Positions 36,135 to 46,300 of a stretch of DNA of 64,000 bases are shown here, piece by piece (positions within the stretch are counted from its first letter, which is position 1; every line of letters begins with the position of its first letter). Under the pieces are notes generated by a model. It had not been told where the DNA came from, searched no databases, and was given only the letters and a program-made list of their open reading frames with translations. A program made the position numbers and the translations under genes. The DNA lies in NCBI GenBank assembly GCA_015075625.1, contig JABTTZ010000001.1:62001-126000 (forward strand), read 5' to 3'. Source of the DNA: Anaerolineales bacterium. Its GTDB lineage: Bacteria > Chloroflexota > Anaerolineae > Aggregatilineales > UBA2796.

Positions 36135-36161
36135 AGAGGCGGCGCAGCTTACGCCGCCTCT
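36135..36161. terminator. Strong hairpin between DUF499 gene and tRNA-Gln
   Basis: AGAGGCGGCG and CGCCGCCTCT form a perfect 10-bp stem with a seven-base loop. The T-run after it on the plus strand is weak (GTATGTGTT), so it is a plausible but imperfect terminator for the defence locus. It also lies downstream of the leftward tRNA. Confidence 0.5.
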
Positions 36162-36169
36162 GTATGTGT

Positions 36170-36244
36170 TGGCTGGGGGACCAGGACTCGAACCTAGAAC
36201 AACAGGGCCAGAACCTGACGTTTTGCCGATTAAACTATCCCCCA
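36170..36244 (-). tRNA. tRNA-Gln (CUG anticodon), CCA encoded
   Basis: 75 nt on the minus strand from TGGGGGATAG to the encoded CCA. The acceptor stem TGGGGGA pairs with TCCCCCA, the D-loop reads GTTTAATCGGC, the anticodon loop is TTCTGGC with anticodon CTG, and the T-arm is CTAGG-TTCGAGT-CCTGG. tRNA genes are common integration sites and this one borders the defence island, though no att duplication was seen. Confidence 0.92.
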
Positions 36245-36311
36245 AGATACGCTAAGTGTATCATGGGAGCGGCGGCTGAACAAGGGTCGGATGCTGATCC
36301 GACTATTTCCC

Positions 36312-37145
36312 TTACGGAAAGACCACCCGCACAAGCTCATAGGCTTCTGGCTGCGGGTTTTCGGAAAGATGCGCCCACAGCGCGTAGACCTCCCCATCGC
36401 GGTAGGCAACCGTCGTCGCGGGATGTTTTTTCGCCTCGCCCGTCATCGTCGCTGTTGCCCACGCATCATCACTTTCCAAGCGAATTACCCGCCCACTAGA
36501 AACGCCGATCAGCACCCCCTCAGGCGTCAAAATCAGCCCATCAAAGCGTTCAGCTTGCCGAAGGGTTACCTCGGTGACAACGGGCGCTGCCTCCAAAGTA
36601 ATCTTGTAAAGTTTCCCGCCTCCAGCAAGGGCAACTAAGAGATACCCATCAGGGTGAGCAACGATTCCGTTCAACCCCAAAAAGGGATTTTGGAAGCGAG
36701 CATCTTTCACAAACAAAGACGCCTCTCCATTGGGGGTTACCTTGTAAATATGGGGTTGGGTCGAGTCCGTGACGTAGGCGTTTCCCTCCCCATCAACGGC
36801 GACATCGTTGGCAAAGTGGCGCGATTCCCCGCCAATTTTCGTCAGATCAACGAGGTGCAGCCGTTCGCCCGTCTTTAAATCATAGATGCCGAGGGCGATT
36901 TTTGTTTTTGCTAAGGGATTGGTGAACGCCTCCCGTTCCGAACTGCATACCAGCAGGCGTCCCCCTTTGGCGTCAACCTCAATGCCAACGGCGACTTTCA
37001 CTGCATCATCCTCTACCAGTGGAGTGGCTACCCCCTCATCGGTGATGGCATAAACCTTGCCATTTCCCAATGAGCCAACGAGGAACTGTCCGGCGGCGGC
37101 ATCCCATTCAACGCCTTCCGGGTTCAAATCCGGCTGGCGAATCAT
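36312..37145 (-). CDS. SMP-30/gluconolactonase-like beta-propeller, signal peptide split off
   Basis: 277 aa. Repeated propeller blades such as VEWDAAAGQFLVGSLGNGKVY, ANDVAVDGEGNAYVTDSTQP, LNGIVAHPDGYLLVALAGGG and FDGLILTPEGVLIGVSSG are typical of SMP-30-like proteins, calcium-dependent lactonases or sugar-binding propellers. Upstream of the ATG the frame continues as KYPDLI before reaching the dispersed element; beyond that element, in the same frame, is an orphan signal peptide. The gene was most likely secreted originally and is now separated from its export signal, with the element's promoter pointing into it. It may be expressed in the cytosol or be non-functional. Confidence 0.75.
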   Translation of the reverse strand: MIRQPDLNPEGVEWDAAAGQFLVGSLGNGKVYAITDEGVATPLVEDDAVKVAVGIEVDAKGGRLLVCSSEREAFTNPLAKTKIALGIYDLKTGERLHLVDLTKIGGESRHFANDVAVDGEGNAYVTDSTQPHIYKVTPNGEASLFVKDARFQNPFLGLNGIVAHPDGYLLVALAGGGKLYKITLEAAPVVTEVTLRQAERFDGLILTPEGVLIGVSSGRVIRLESDDAWATATMTGEAKKHPATTVAYRDGEVYALWAHLSENPQPEAYELVRVVFP

Positions 37146-37163
37146 AATCAGATCAGGGTATTT

Positions 37164-37328
37164 ATTGCAGTACCCTCACTGGTTGGGCTGCAACCAGCCT
37201 TCTTACAAGAAGGACGGGCATCGTTCGTTTACCCCTTGATCACCACCCCCTAGCCCATCGGCAAGTATATCGTGATAAGCAGGGCTGTCAACCACTAAGG
37301 GAGCAATCCCCTTGAAAAATGCTGTAGG
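37164..37328 (-). repeat. Promoter-bearing dispersed element, copy 2
   Basis: 165 bp on the minus strand, from CCTACAGCATTTTTCAAGG to GGTACTGCAAT. It lies exactly between a signal-peptide fragment and the SMP-30-like domain. Removing these 165 bp joins AAQE to KYPDLIMIRQ in one open frame. It keeps the CCTTCTTGTAAGAAGG inverted repeat and the CTGGTTG/CAACCAG stem. Confidence 0.85.
37264..37291 (-). promoter_or_regulatory. Sigma-70-like promoter in element copy 2
   Basis: On the minus strand TTGACA (37291-37286) and TATACT (37269-37264) are separated by 16 bases, as in the other two copies. It would transcribe the SMP-30-like gene. Confidence 0.65.
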
Positions 37329-37415
37329 CTCTTGTGCGGCGCTTGGGGAAGCCACACATACCATCATCATCAGGCTAACTGTAAGTAGCATCAACAGGCG
37401 TCTAAAAGGGTTCAT
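37329..37415 (-). pseudogene. Orphan signal peptide cut off by the dispersed element
   Basis: 29 codons encode a classic signal peptide: basic start MNPFRRLL, hydrophobic core MLLTVSLMMMVCVA, and cleavage region SPSAAQE. The frame then enters the dispersed element and ends at 37203. The distance between this start and that of the SMP-30-like gene (270 bp) is a multiple of three, and both belong to one frame once the element is removed. It starts 10 bp after the alpha/beta hydrolase stop, so it was probably the second gene of that operon. Confidence 0.7.
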
Positions 37416-37425
37416 CAGGACATCC

Positions 37426-38301
37426 TTATCCGTTTGATCCGTTCAAAAATGCCAAGATCAACTGATTCACCTCGTCGGGGCGCTCTTGCTGAACAAAATG
37501 CCCACCGCCCGGGAGGTAGATCAGATCGCAGCCGGGGGCAAATTTGCGCGATGCCTCCGCCGCACTCCGATCAACAACAGGATCGGGATCGCCCCAGATA
37601 ATGCGCGTTGGCATTTTCAAGATCAAATCACGCTTGGCAACCTTACCGAGTGTGCGAAAGGCAATCCGATACCAATTCAACGAGCCGTTGAGCGCTCCGG
37701 GTTGTTTCCACGCCACCTTAAAATACTCGATTTCTTCCGGGGTGACGGTGCTAACCGACTTTAGGGTATCCACCAACGCCTTGTAATTGCGCATGGCAAG
37801 AAGCGCCTCTGGAAGTGCCGGAAGTTGGAAAAAAAGCATGTACCAACTTTTTAGCAATTGGCGCGGGCTGCTGCGCAGCATCTTCGCCATGACCAACGGG
37901 TGCGGGACATTGCAAATGACCACCTTTTCAACCATCTCTGGGTGGTATGCCCCCATGATCCACGCCACGCCCCCGCCCCAGTCATGCCCAACGACGAAGG
38001 CTTTTTCCTTTCCTAACGCGGTGATCACCCCTGCTGCATCGTTGCTTAGGGTGATCAGGTCGTAGGGTGGTTTCTTCTCGGTCAGGTTATAGCCGCGCTG
38101 GTCGGGCGCTGCCACCCGATAGCCCGCCGCTGCCAGCGCCTTGATCTGGTGACGCCAACTGTACCAAAATTCGGGAAAGCCATGCAGCAGCAAGACGAGT
38201 GGCGCATCGGGATCGCCTTCTAAGGCAACGTTCATTGTCAGGTCGCCAACGCGAATCGTCTCTGTATGGAAATCTGTTGGGGCGAGAATAGAATGTGCCA
38301 T
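37426..38301 (-). CDS. Alpha/beta hydrolase, epoxide hydrolase family
   Basis: 291 aa from the ATG at 38301, with GAGGAGG nine bases upstream; an ATG at 38343 is less likely. Features of soluble epoxide hydrolases: oxyanion loop LLLHGFPEFWYSWRHQI, nucleophile region VVGHDWGGGVAW with Asp as nucleophile, acid region RIIWGDPDPVVDRS and the closing His in LPGGGHFVQQERPDEV. The Asp nucleophile argues for an epoxide hydrolase or haloalkane dehalogenase rather than an esterase. It is probably cytosolic. The downstream gene is the split SMP-30-like gene. Confidence 0.87.
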   Translation of the reverse strand: MAHSILAPTDFHTETIRVGDLTMNVALEGDPDAPLVLLLHGFPEFWYSWRHQIKALAAAGYRVAAPDQRGYNLTEKKPPYDLITLSNDAAGVITALGKEKAFVVGHDWGGGVAWIMGAYHPEMVEKVVICNVPHPLVMAKMLRSSPRQLLKSWYMLFFQLPALPEALLAMRNYKALVDTLKSVSTVTPEEIEYFKVAWKQPGALNGSLNWYRIAFRTLGKVAKRDLILKMPTRIIWGDPDPVVDRSAAEASRKFAPGCDLIYLPGGGHFVQQERPDEVNQLILAFLNGSNG

Positions 38302-38483
38302 TAGGTGCAGCCTCCTCAAGAGGGGGAAGTATATAAACTGCACCGATTATAATGTGTTGGTCAGCACAAGGGGGAAACTATCCTGATATTGGATGAATAG
38401 TTTCTATGCAATGCTTGAAAGGGATGGGGGATCGGTGTACAGTTGCTACCCAATAGGCACGTCATGGATTTTAAGTTCAGGGT

Positions 38484-39947
38484 ATGACTAGGCGACCACC
38501 CCAATACCGACGGCACGTTTACCAGATTGATAACCGCACTGGCTATAGCACCTACAACAGCCGTCTGCGTCCGCGACGCGGGCGTGGTGAGGGTGTTATG
38601 TGGGGTTGTTTGTTCCTCGGTGTGCTGCTGTGCGTCGGGATGTGCGCCCTCACCGTTGTTCTGACGCCAATTGCTTTTCGCCAGCTTTCTCCAGAGTGGC
38701 AAGATCGTGCTGCCCGCTATTTGCCCGTCTTGCGCGTCTTTTTGCCAACGGAAGTTCCCGGCGTTCAGGCGCTGCCCACCCTTGACCCCGCCCGTGCAAC
38801 GGCTGCGGCTGGTTTCACCATTGATCTGGCGGGCGCTCCTATCGCCACCCTTGCCCCCGGCGTGACGCCTTCTGCGGTTCTGGGAGCAACCCCCATTGGG
38901 ATGCCGGGGATCATCACCATGACGCCCGTCACCCGTCCCACGGCAACCACCGCCCCCCTTCCTGCAAATTTTTACGTCCCCAGGGCGAAACGGGTTGCCC
39001 AATTATGGAACAACTGCGGTCCGGCAAATTTAGTGCAGGCAATGTATGTTCTCGGCGTAGACACGCGCCAGGAAGACACTGCCGCCTGGCTGAAGCCAAA
39101 CACCGATGATGCCAACGTCAGCCCCTGGCAAATGGCGCAATATGTCAACGAGCAAACTGGACTCCGCGCCCTTGTGCGCACAAACGGCTCTATCGACCTG
39201 ATGAAGCGCTTGCTTTACGCCGGGGCGGGGGTGATTCTTGAGACAGGGTTAATCCACAAGGATGATGGCAGTTGGTTGGGGCATTACGTGACACTCGTTG
39301 GGTGGGACGATCTCAGTGCCTATTTCTTTGGCTTGGATACCTTTGAGGAAAATGGTTCTGATGGGCGCGGCGTGCGCGAAAATTACGCTGATCTTGACCA
39401 GCGCTGGAAACACTTCAACCGTGTCTATCTCGTCATCTATCCCCCTGAACAAGCGACTCACATTCAAGATATTCTGGGGACGGCATTTGACGAACGCCAA
39501 AACCATGTGGAGGCACTGGAAAAAGCCTTTTTAGAGACACAGTATAACCCCAACGATATGTATGCGTGGTTCAACATTGGGACGAATCTGGTGGCGCTAG
39601 GGCGCTACGAAGAAGCAGCAATCGCCTACGACAAGGCACGCTATCTTGGGGGTGGGCTACCCTGGCGGATGATGTGGTATCAGTTCGGTCCTTTCAAGGC
39701 ATATTACATGGCGGGCGATTACAAAACCGTCCTCGAACTCGCCAACAACGTGATCAACAGTTCTAAACGGATTTTCATTGAAGAAGCCTACTACTATCGC
39801 GGACTGGCATCCGCCGCAGTAGGTATTCGCGCCCAAGCCACCTCCGATTTGGAACGCACGCTACAATTGAACCCAAATTTTGCACCAGCCCAAAGCGCCC
39901 TTGCTGAGTTGCGCAGCGGCGTAATTCCTGTCCCGGAGACGTTGTAA
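38484..39947 (+). CDS. Membrane-anchored C39-like cysteine peptidase with TPR repeats
   Basis: 487 aa. A basic N-terminus (RLRPRRGRGEG) precedes one membrane segment (MWGCLFLGVLLCVGMCALTVV), then a Thr/Pro-rich spacer. The peptidase_C39_2-like domain has its Cys in AQLWNNCGPANLVQAM (about 177) and its His in WLGHYVTLVGWDD (about 266). The C-terminal third holds TPR units (AWFNIGTNLVALGRYEEAAI, AYYYRGLASAAVGIRAQA). It is probably extracytoplasmic. Target unknown; C39-like domains often cut double-glycine leaders, but no bacteriocin or ABC exporter is nearby. Confidence 0.85.
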   Translation: MTRRPPQYRRHVYQIDNRTGYSTYNSRLRPRRGRGEGVMWGCLFLGVLLCVGMCALTVVLTPIAFRQLSPEWQDRAARYLPVLRVFLPTEVPGVQALPTLDPARATAAAGFTIDLAGAPIATLAPGVTPSAVLGATPIGMPGIITMTPVTRPTATTAPLPANFYVPRAKRVAQLWNNCGPANLVQAMYVLGVDTRQEDTAAWLKPNTDDANVSPWQMAQYVNEQTGLRALVRTNGSIDLMKRLLYAGAGVILETGLIHKDDGSWLGHYVTLVGWDDLSAYFFGLDTFEENGSDGRGVRENYADLDQRWKHFNRVYLVIYPPEQATHIQDILGTAFDERQNHVEALEKAFLETQYNPNDMYAWFNIGTNLVALGRYEEAAIAYDKARYLGGGLPWRMMWYQFGPFKAYYMAGDYKTVLELANNVINSSKRIFIEEAYYYRGLASAAVGIRAQATSDLERTLQLNPNFAPAQSALAELRSGVIPVPETL

Positions 39948-39949
39948 TT

Positions 39950-40930
39950 ATGATCTATACCTACCGTTCCTTTGCTGGCGAAAGCGACCTTCCCAAACTT
40001 GCCCAACTGCTGACAGATTGCGAAATCGTTGATCAAATGGGGGTGCGGCGTACTGCCGAGGAACTGCGCGTCCAGTTTTTCGCCCCCACCCTTGATCCTG
40101 AACACGATGTCCGGCTTTGGGAAAACCCAGAGGGCGTCGTCATTGCCTATGGCGTGATCGAAATTGATGTCGCCACCGATGAGATCACGGGTACTCTTCG
40201 CTGGCGGGTGCGCCCCGACCACCGTGAGCATTGGCTGGATGACGATGTAATCCGGTGGGGGGAGGCACGCCTCTGTGAGGTAGGAGTAACAAAAGGACTC
40301 CCCGCCCGCCTTGAATCGATTGCCCGTGACATTGATCGTCCGCGTCAATTTCTGCTGGAATGGCATAAATATGACGTGCGCCATGAACTATGGCAGATGG
40401 ATCGGGATTTACACCAGCCCATTGACACACCAACCCTCTCCGAAGGGTTCACCATTCGCGCCGCCGATCCCGAACGCGATGCTGAGGCATGGATTGCCAT
40501 GTACAACGACTCTTTCATCGATCACTGGAATCACATTGATCTGACCCTTGAGGACTATCGTCACCGCCGCCAGACCGACCCAGGTTACGCCCCCGAACGC
40601 GATTTGATCCTCGTTGCCCCCGATGGAACGTTCGCCGCCTTTTGCTGGTCGTTCATCAACCCGCAGGAAGTTGGGCGCGTGGGGGTGAAACAAGCGCTCT
40701 TGCACCAGATCGGCACGCGGCGGGGCTTTCGCCAGCAAGGGCTAGGGCGGACGCTGATCCTCAAGACACTAGAAATCTTACACGATGCCGGAATGGACTC
40801 GGTGCGTTTGTATGTCTATATGGATAACCAAAACAACGCCTCCCACCTCTACGAATCGGTGGGTTTCCAGAAGGCGTTCAGCCTTGTCACTTACGCCAAG
40901 ACAGTCACCGATACGATAAAGGCGGGCTGA
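39950..40930 (+). CDS. Tandem GNAT acetyltransferase
   Basis: 326 aa with two GNAT-like halves, as in mycothiol-synthase-like proteins. The N-terminal half (YRSFAGESDLPKLAQLLTDC) lacks a clear acetyl-CoA loop; the C-terminal half has GTRRGFRQQGLGRTLILKTL followed by LYVYMDNQNNASHLYESVGF, a canonical acetyl-CoA site. It starts two bases after the C39 gene stop and overlaps the next GNAT start (TGATG), so the three form one unit. Substrate unknown. Confidence 0.85.
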   Translation: MIYTYRSFAGESDLPKLAQLLTDCEIVDQMGVRRTAEELRVQFFAPTLDPEHDVRLWENPEGVVIAYGVIEIDVATDEITGTLRWRVRPDHREHWLDDDVIRWGEARLCEVGVTKGLPARLESIARDIDRPRQFLLEWHKYDVRHELWQMDRDLHQPIDTPTLSEGFTIRAADPERDAEAWIAMYNDSFIDHWNHIDLTLEDYRHRRQTDPGYAPERDLILVAPDGTFAAFCWSFINPQEVGRVGVKQALLHQIGTRRGFRQQGLGRTLILKTLEILHDAGMDSVRLYVYMDNQNNASHLYESVGFQKAFSLVTYAKTVTDTIKAG

Positions 40931-41493
40931 TGCAGCCGCCTCTTTCTGATGCATTTGACGGAATCACCCTTCGCCGGGCGGGGGAGGGTGATCTCTCTGC
41001 CTGCGCCGCCCTTGACCTCACCTACGAGACGGATTACGTTTGGCAAGTCGATCTTCGTGATGAATATGGGGCAATCGCCCTCAGTTTTCGCACCGGACGC
41101 CTTCCCCGCCCCATGCGCGTGACTCACCCCCGCGAGCCGCGCAGTTTGGATCACGCCCTTCAGAAAGGCGATTATGTCGTCGTGGCGCAGGGCGGTGGGC
41201 GTGTGCGCGGCTACCTTCATATGCGCATTGATCCCGGACGGGCGCTAGGCTGGATTGTCGATATGGGGGTTGGGCGTCCCTACCGCCGGGAGCATGTGGG
41301 AAGCGGCTTGTTCAACATGGCCTACCAACACGCCCGTGACGAGGGGTTAGAAAAGATCATCATCGAAACACAAACGAAAAACTACCCCGGTATCTGCTTT
41401 TGCCAAAAGCACGGCTTGGTCTTTTGTGGCTACAATGATCGTCACTACCGCAGCGACGACATCGCCCTTTTTTTTGGGGCGTCGGTGCGTTAA
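40930..41493 (+). CDS. GNAT N-acetyltransferase
   Basis: 187 aa. The start overlaps the upstream GNAT stop by one base. The fold is recognisable from ITLRRAGEGDLSACAALD, the acetyl-CoA loop in VGRPYRREHVGSGLFNMAYQ, and the closing KNYPGICFCQKHGLVFCGYN. Two adjacent GNATs suggest action on a common or related substrate, but there is no direct evidence for which. Confidence 0.8.
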   Translation: MQPPLSDAFDGITLRRAGEGDLSACAALDLTYETDYVWQVDLRDEYGAIALSFRTGRLPRPMRVTHPREPRSLDHALQKGDYVVVAQGGGRVRGYLHMRIDPGRALGWIVDMGVGRPYRREHVGSGLFNMAYQHARDEGLEKIIIETQTKNYPGICFCQKHGLVFCGYNDRHYRSDDIALFFGASVR

Positions 41494-41645
41494 CACCCTT
41501 CATGTTACGGTTTGGGCATTGCTCCTAATTTCGCCGTAAGTCGTCACAAGTGCTAGTACTTTTCCCCTGATCGGTCTACAATGATCATGATCAACCAACC
41601 GTGATCGTGTGTCATCCCGATTTTGCACCGAGGAGTCCGCCCACC

Positions 41646-43343
41646 GTGACCGAAAACGGCAGCACCACCGCCTCTCGCCTGAATGTCACTAGCCGCACCC
41701 TTGTAGAGGGTGTGGATCGCGCCGCCGCCCGCAGCATGTTCAAGGCAATTGGCTTAACCGACGACGACCTGAACAAGCCAATCATCGGCATTGCTAACAC
41801 ATGGACAGAAATTGGTCCGTGCAACTTCCATTTGCGGCGTTTGGCGGCAAAGGTGCGTGAAGGAATCAAAGCAGCGGGCGGAACGCCCCTCGAATTCAAC
41901 ACGATCAGCATCTCCGACGGAATCACGATGGGGACGGAAGGGATGAAGGCATCCCTCATCAGCCGCGAACTGATTGCTGATTCGATTGAACTGGTTGCCC
42001 GCGCCAATTATTTTGACGGTGTGATCGCCCTCTCCTCGTGCGATAAAACAATCCCCGGCACGATTATGGGTTTGATCCGCCTGAATATCCCCTCGGTGAT
42101 GCTCTATGGCGGTTCAATTGCCCCCGGACACCTGAACGGCAAAGATTTGACCGTCCAAGATGTATTTGAAGCCATCGGCGCGTATGCGAAGGGGACGATC
42201 ACCGCCGACCAATTGCGTGCCGTAGAGAACGCCGCCTGCCCCGGATCGGGCGCCTGTGGCGGGCAGTTCACGGCGAACACCATGGCAACCGCTGTCGAAG
42301 TGATGGGTATGTCCCCCATGCGTTCGGCGGGCGTGCCAGCGGAAGACCCGCAGAAAAACGATGTTGCCTATCAGGTTGGGACAATGATCATGGACTTGAT
42401 CGCCCGCGACCTTCGCCCTCGCCAAATCATCACGCGGCAAGCGCTCGAAAACGCCATTCGTTCCGTCGCCGCGACGGGCGGCAGCACCAACGGGGTTTTG
42501 CATATCCTCGCCTTTGCCCGCGAAGCGGGCATCCCTTTCACGATTGACGACATTGAGCAGATCAGCCGCGAGACGCCCCTAATTGCCGATATGAAACCCG
42601 GCGGGAAGTACGTTGCCACCGATATGACACGGGCGGGCGGTATTCCCCTTCTGGTGCGGCGTCTTTTGGAAGGCGGGCTGCTGCATGGGGATGCTCTCAC
42701 TGTGACGGGCAAAACGCTTGCCAAAGAAACAGCCAACGCCGAAGAAACCCCCGGTCAGGAAGTGATCCGCACCCTTGCCAACCCGGTCAAGGCGACGGGC
42801 GGCTTGGTCATTCTGAAGGGGAACTTAGCGCCTGATGGCGGCGTGGTAAAACTGTTTGGTTACGAGCGGCTGTACCATCAAGGACCCGCCCGCATCTTCA
42901 ACACAGAAGAAGATGCCTTTCATGCGGTGAAGAATAATCAGATCGTCGCTGGCGATGTCGTCGTCATTCGCTATGAGGGACCCGTTGGCGGACCCGGAAT
43001 GCGGGAAATGTTGGGCGTCACCGCCGCGCTCAGTGGGCAAGGGTTGGGAAACTCCGTCGCCCTCATCACCGACGGACGTTTTTCCGGCGCAACTCGCGGA
43101 CTGATGGTGGGGCATATCACCCCCGAAGCCGCAGCCGGCGGCGCGATTGGATTGCTCCACGAAGGGGACACAATCACCATTGATATTGAAGCACGGACAA
43201 TCCGCGTGGAACTGAGCGAGGCAGATTTAGCAACACGGCGGGCGACATGGCAGCCACCCACCCCGCGTTACCAAAGCGGCGTCATGGCGAAATATGCTCG
43301 CTTGGTCAAGCCTGCCTCCGAAGGCGCAGTGACGGGGAACTGA
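41646..43343 (+). CDS. ilvD: Dihydroxy-acid dehydratase
   Basis: 565 aa from a GTG at 41646 with GAGGAG upstream; a GTG at 41601 would add 15 atypical residues. It dehydrates 2,3-dihydroxy acids in valine, isoleucine and leucine synthesis. The Fe-S ligand cysteines are visible in [14 protein letters not shown] and [11 protein letters not shown]. Other landmarks are [20 protein letters not shown] and [10 protein letters not shown] near the C-terminus. Full length and uninterrupted. No other ilv/leu gene is adjacent, and the 150-bp leader shows no T-box that I can recognise. Confidence 0.95.
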   Translation: MTENGSTTASRLNVTSRTLVEGVDRAAARSMFKAIGLTDDDLNKPIIGIANTWTEIGPCNFHLRRLAAKVREGIKAAGGTPLEFNTISISDGITMGTEGMKASLISRELIADSIELVARANYFDGVIALSSCDKTIPGTIMGLIRLNIPSVMLYGGSIAPGHLNGKDLTVQDVFEAIGAYAKGTITADQLRAVENAACPGSGACGGQFTANTMATAVEVMGMSPMRSAGVPAEDPQKNDVAYQVGTMIMDLIARDLRPRQIITRQALENAIRSVAATGGSTNGVLHILAFAREAGIPFTIDDIEQISRETPLIADMKPGGKYVATDMTRAGGIPLLVRRLLEGGLLHGDALTVTGKTLAKETANAEETPGQEVIRTLANPVKATGGLVILKGNLAPDGGVVKLFGYERLYHQGPARIFNTEEDAFHAVKNNQIVAGDVVVIRYEGPVGGPGMREMLGVTAALSGQGLGNSVALITDGRFSGATRGLMVGHITPEAAAGGAIGLLHEGDTITIDIEARTIRVELSEADLATRRATWQPPTPRYQSGVMAKYARLVKPASEGAVTGN

Positions 43344-43365
43344 GGCGAATCGATAGGGAGCTATC

Positions 43366-46300
43366 ATGGCGGATTTGACGGGAAAAACACTCGGCAAGTA
43401 TCAGATCATCGAACGGCTTGGACGGGGAGGGATGGCGGAAGTGTACCGCGCCTTCCAACCGACGATGAATCGTTTCGTGGCAATCAAAGTTATGTTGGCG
43501 CACCTCGCTGACGAAGAAGGCTTTACCGAGCGCTTCAAGCGCGAGGCAACGATGGTCGGGGGGTTGCGTCACCCGAACATTGTCCAAGTGATGGACTTTG
43601 ATGTACACGATGAGCAGTTCTACATGGTGATGGAGTACATTCAAGGCGAATCGCTGAAGGATCGACTCCGCAAGCGTGGGGCGCTCTCCCTTGCCGAGAC
43701 ACTCGATGTGGCGATCAAACTTTCCGATGCGCTTGCCTATGCGCACGGCGAGGGGATGCTGCACCGCGATATTAAACCCGCCAACATCCTGTTCACCAAG
43801 ACGGGCGAACCTGTCCTCACCGATTTCGGCGTGGCGAAGATCATGGGGACAACCCAAATGACCGCCAGCGGTGCGATTGTGGGGACACCCGCCTACATGA
43901 GTCCTGAGGCGGGGCGGGGCGAAAAAACAGACGAGCGGACAGACATTTACGGGATGGGCATTGTCCTTTACGAGATGCTCACCGGAAACGTCCCCTTTGA
44001 TGCCGATACCCCATTGGCGATCATCTATAAACACATTGCCGAGCCGATCAAACTCCCTCCCAAGCTTCCTGATTCCGTCCAAGCGATTTTGCTCCACGCT
44101 TTAGCCAAAGACCCTCAGGATCGTTATCGCACGGCGGACGAACTTCGGGATGCGATGATCACCGCGCTGAACACCCTTCCCAACGACATTTCGACAAAAC
44201 CGGGCATGTCAACGCCGCCGCTGCGTGCCTCATCATCAACCTATAACCGCCCCATGACGGGGCAATCGACACCAGCGAAGCCTGATTCCAGTGTCGGGCG
44301 GGCGAATACCATTCAGGGTGGGATGACCGAGGAACAACCTAGCCCCGCTCCACAGCGTGGGAGGATTTCTCCCCTTCTTCTCGTTTTTGTCGCGCTGGTT
44401 GTAGTGGGAGGGGCAGTGTTTGCGCTCACCCGCCCCAAAGACAACACGATTGTCGTTGTTCCGCCCACACTGCCCGCTGGTGATCCATCCCAGGTTGCCC
44501 AAACTGAGACGGCTATCCCTTCGACCCAAAGTGCCGCCCTACCGACCATCTCTCCCACAGGAGAATCCTTTGTCACACTGCCGAGTAGCCTTCCTACCAT
44601 TGTGCCTACTGCCATTCCGACAGAAATTCCCTCGGTAGAACCGACCATCAAGCCGACGGATATACCGCCAACAAACAGTGCTGCTACAAGCATCCCGCCC
44701 ACCTTCCCACCCACCATCGCGCCAACAACTGCCGCAACAACCCCTCCAACACTGGTTGCCATTGCTGTCGTCTTTACCGATCCTGCTTATCAGGAGTTTT
44801 GGGATTGGACCATCGAACGCTTGCGAAACGGGCAGTATGACGAGGCGCTTACCGAAATAGAGGAAAAACTGGCGAGCGATCCCGAAAAGTATGAACTGCT
44901 CATCTTGAAGGCGCTCACCCTTGTCCGCTATCAAGATCAGCCAGCGCGTTTAGAAGAGGCTAAGGGCATTGCCGAACGCGGCATTGAAGCCGAACCGATC
45001 CGTCCAGAAGCATATGTTGCCCTTGCCGAATACAAGCGCGGCGCGCCAAACTACGATGCCGCCGCCGCCTACGATCTCTACACTCAGGCAATCAACTTAG
45101 GCTTGCAAGATGCCGATGTATACCTTCGGCAAGGGACGACAGCCCGCGACGCGAATCGCCCGGATGAGGATGTGCTGAGCGCCTTCACCCACGCCATTGA
45201 GCTTGCCCCCTGGGTTGCCTATTACTATGACGAACGCGCCAATTTTTACATGCGGCGGGAGAACTATCAGGCAGCCATTGACGATTTTCTCAAGGCGGAG
45301 TCGCTGAATCCCAGTGTTTACCGCCATACTGACCTCGCCATTGCCTATTTGTTGTTCAAAGATCAGCAGTCCGCCTTTGATCTATATATGCGCGGGATTG
45401 CCACCCTACGCCCGACCTGCGGCTGTTACTATGGGGATGCGGCAGCGGTTGCCTTTCTTGGCGGGCAACTGGAAAAAGCCCGCGAGTGGGCGGAGACGGC
45501 GCTCAGCCTTGACCCCGATACAAACCGCGCAAGCTATGTCCTTGCTCTTGTTGCCGTCGCTGAGGGCGAGGACGAAAAGGCTTTGGCGCTCTTGGATTCC
45601 TTTGCCAATGGCGAAAACCGCGATTACACAACGGCGTTCCTTCACCCGCGCTTTAATCATGAGGTCAATCTGGATCGCGGGCGCATCCTCGCCCGTTTAG
45701 GGCGTTTTGAGGAAGCCGCAAGCGCTTTTGAACGGACGATTGAGGCATTTGGGAATTGGATACCGCCGCACCTTGAACGGGCGCGGGCGCTTTACCGCGT
45801 CGGACGGACGGACGACGCCCGTGAAGAACTGCGCCACGTGTTGGAGATTAGCCAAAATGACCCTGATCAACGGGAGCGTATTTTGGGGTTGCTTACCCGC
45901 CTGCGGCTTGGGCAAAGCCTTGACGAGGAGGTGACTCCCGTCCCGCAGCCAACGGTAATGATCCGCTATAACACACCCCAACCAACCCCCACCGAGGTGG
46001 TTGTCCTTCCCACGCCCGATGCAACGCGGGTAGCGCTGAATACACCGGATGAACGCTATGTGACTATCCGCGATGAATTTGGGGCAATGATGCATGAGGG
46101 CAACCGTGAGGGGGCGCTGCGTCTGATCGACTCGATCATTACCACCGATGGCGAGCAGTATGACCTTTTGGCGATGCGTGCCTACGTCCTTATGGAGATG
46201 AATCCTGATTCAGCAGCGCTAAACACCATTCAAGGGATACTGAATCGGCTGTTGGGTATGAATACCGAGCGCCCAGAGGCATACCGTCTCTATGGGACGT

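Noticed and set aside
36135-36300. tRNA-flanked integration with att duplication around the defence island
   Set aside because: No copy of the tRNA-Gln 3' end was noticed on the far side (near 24.3 kb), and no integrase gene is present.
41494-41645. T-box or attenuator before ilvD
   Set aside because: No specifier stem or TGGNACC-like T-box core could be found by eye.
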